From: Bacteroidota bacterium
Lineage (GTDB): Bacteria > Bacteroidota > Ignavibacteria > SZUA-365
Assembly: GCA_018224345.1 (NCBI GenBank)
Contig: JAGTUW010000250.1
Span: forward strand, 1 to 5,970
Reading direction: 5' to 3'
DNA: 5,970 nt
Positions 5,150 through 5,970 of this stretch are shown one piece after another. Made by a program: the position numbers and the translations under genes. Every line of letters begins with the position of its first letter. The first letter of the stretch is position 1. The notes beneath the pieces are model-generated. The model was given only the letters and a program-made list of their open reading frames with translations, made no database searches and was not told the DNA's origin.

Positions 5150-5970
5150 AAAAGCTCCTCCTCGTTTTTCTCCTCTGTTCGTCACCGCTCCATGCGCAAA
5201 TCGATCTGCTCGACCAGGCATTGTCGACCTTCGATCTGGATTCCTCCACCGTCGGTTTTCGTCCTGTCAAAACCTGGGATGCGGCTGACAGAGATGATCC
5301 TTTCCGTCTTCCCTGGTTCGACATGCTGCTGGCACGTCCGCTGAAAATCCCCACCTTTACCGGCACCATGCTGTGGCGCTACAATCTCTGGCTCAAGGCC
5401 GACAGCGCCAATTTCCCACGACCGTCGATTGCGCAGGTGCGTCCTCTCGCCGCCCTCGTCATGAATTCCGCCCGGAATATCGGCCACGATGTCGGGAAGT
5501 TCGGTTTCGATTACACGCCGATCATTGCGGAGTCCGACCCGCTGGTCGATGCCGTACGACGTCTCTACGAGGATGCCGGACGCACGCTCGGGGATGACAT
5601 CGTCTATCCGTTGCCCACGCAACACTGGACCGACATCGCCGGGAAGATCCGGAAGCAGACAGACATGCTCCCCACAGAGTTGCGTGCGTCGATCGCACGC
5701 ATCATCATTGCCATCCGCGAGGCCGCACGCTGGCGCGACAAATCCCTTGCGGGCATCGATCCCGGGCAGTACCATCATATCTACACGAGCACCACGCTCG
5801 AGGAGTCGCAATGCGATGCACACACCTTCGACCAGATTGTCTACGACGCCGCACTGGCCTTCGACGGACAATCTGCTGCCTGGGGCGCAATGTTACTCGC
5901 ACAGGCAGTGGAAAAAGAGTTGCCGACCTTGCGTCGTCTGGCCGGGGATTACAACTGCGATATTCCGACG
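5146..5970 (+). CDS. Secreted protein of unknown function, 3' end outside window
   Basis: The reading frame is open from ATG5146 to the window end (275 residues visible, no stop). The N-terminus MKKLLLVFLLCSSPLHAQ is a clear signal peptide: two lysines, a hydrophobic core, and a likely signal peptidase I site after A17 (LHA-Q). Cys11 does not sit in a proper lipobox, so a lipoprotein is unlikely. The mature part is mixed, Asp- and Arg-rich and apparently globular, with aromatic-rich patches (WRYNLWLK 78-85; GQYHHIYTSTTL 207-218), a helical stretch ARIIIAIREAARWRDK (184-199) and two cysteines (C223, C271). I recognise no domain. Its ATG overlaps the regulator stop by 4 nt (ATGA) with no Shine-Dalgarno sequence, so translation probably depends on the upstream gene and the product is likely made with the two-component pair. 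It could be a ligand-binding partner of the sensor, a cell-surface effector or an enzyme; nothing visible decides. Confidence 0.85.
   Translation, partial: MKKLLLVFLLCSSPLHAQIDLLDQALSTFDLDSSTVGFRPVKTWDAADRDDPFRLPWFDMLLARPLKIPTFTGTMLWRYNLWLKADSANFPRPSIAQVRPLAALVMNSARNIGHDVGKFGFDYTPIIAESDPLVDAVRRLYEDAGRTLGDDIVYPLPTQHWTDIAGKIRKQTDMLPTELRASIARIIIAIREAARWRDKSLAGIDPGQYHHIYTSTTLEESQCDAHTFDQIVYDAALAFDGQSAAWGAMLLAQAVEKELPTLRRLAGDYNCDIPT

Noticed and set aside
5182..5871. 229-aa open frame on the minus strand
   Set aside because: The plus strand is open from 5146 to the window end, with a convincing signal peptide and ATGA coupling to the regulator; the minus frame has no such support.

Overview
The window is GC-rich bacterial DNA. 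Promoter-like elements of the Bacteroidota type (TTTG near -33, TAnnTTTG near -7), weak or absent Shine-Dalgarno sequences at most starts, and the protein families suggest the Bacteroidota/Chlorobiota (FCB) group. This placement is tentative: no rRNA or marker gene is present.

Layout. (1) Positions 1-89 hold three to four near-tandem 22-bp units built on TTTGGTCG. They look like the multi-repeat end of an IS21-family insertion sequence lying mostly outside the window, with a putative end (..GACA) at about 78. (2) Positions 106-1353 (+) encode an intact AAA_14/DUF4143 ATPase whose start lies under 30 bp from that repeat array. (3) Positions 1354-1822 contain no gene. This spacer between two convergent genes is filled with intergenic repeats: three copies of a perfect 20-bp palindrome, two of them inside 87-bp direct repeats offset by exactly 122 bp. 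(4) Positions 1823-2233 (-) encode an OsmC/Ohr-like protein with both expected cysteines and a candidate Bacteroidota-type promoter. (5) The divergent gap 2234-2417 carries TGACGTCA plus a second GACGTC one helical turn away. (6) Positions 2418-5970 (+) form a tightly coupled operon: a membrane hybrid of a Cache-type sensor and a NarL/DegS-class histidine kinase, a NarL/FixJ response regulator (1-nt overlap, TGATG), and a secreted protein of unknown function (4-nt overlap, ATGA) that runs off the window.

How the genes work together. The kinase should sense an extracytoplasmic ligand and phosphorylate Asp54 of the regulator, which should then bind DNA through its LuxR-type helix-turn-helix. 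The third gene is exported and translationally coupled to the regulator, so it may be part of the sensing or response circuit, but its role cannot be read from sequence. The ATPase and OsmC genes look functionally unrelated to this operon. The most noteworthy items are the IS-end-like array abutting the ATPase, the repeat cluster, and the secreted protein coupled to the two-component pair.
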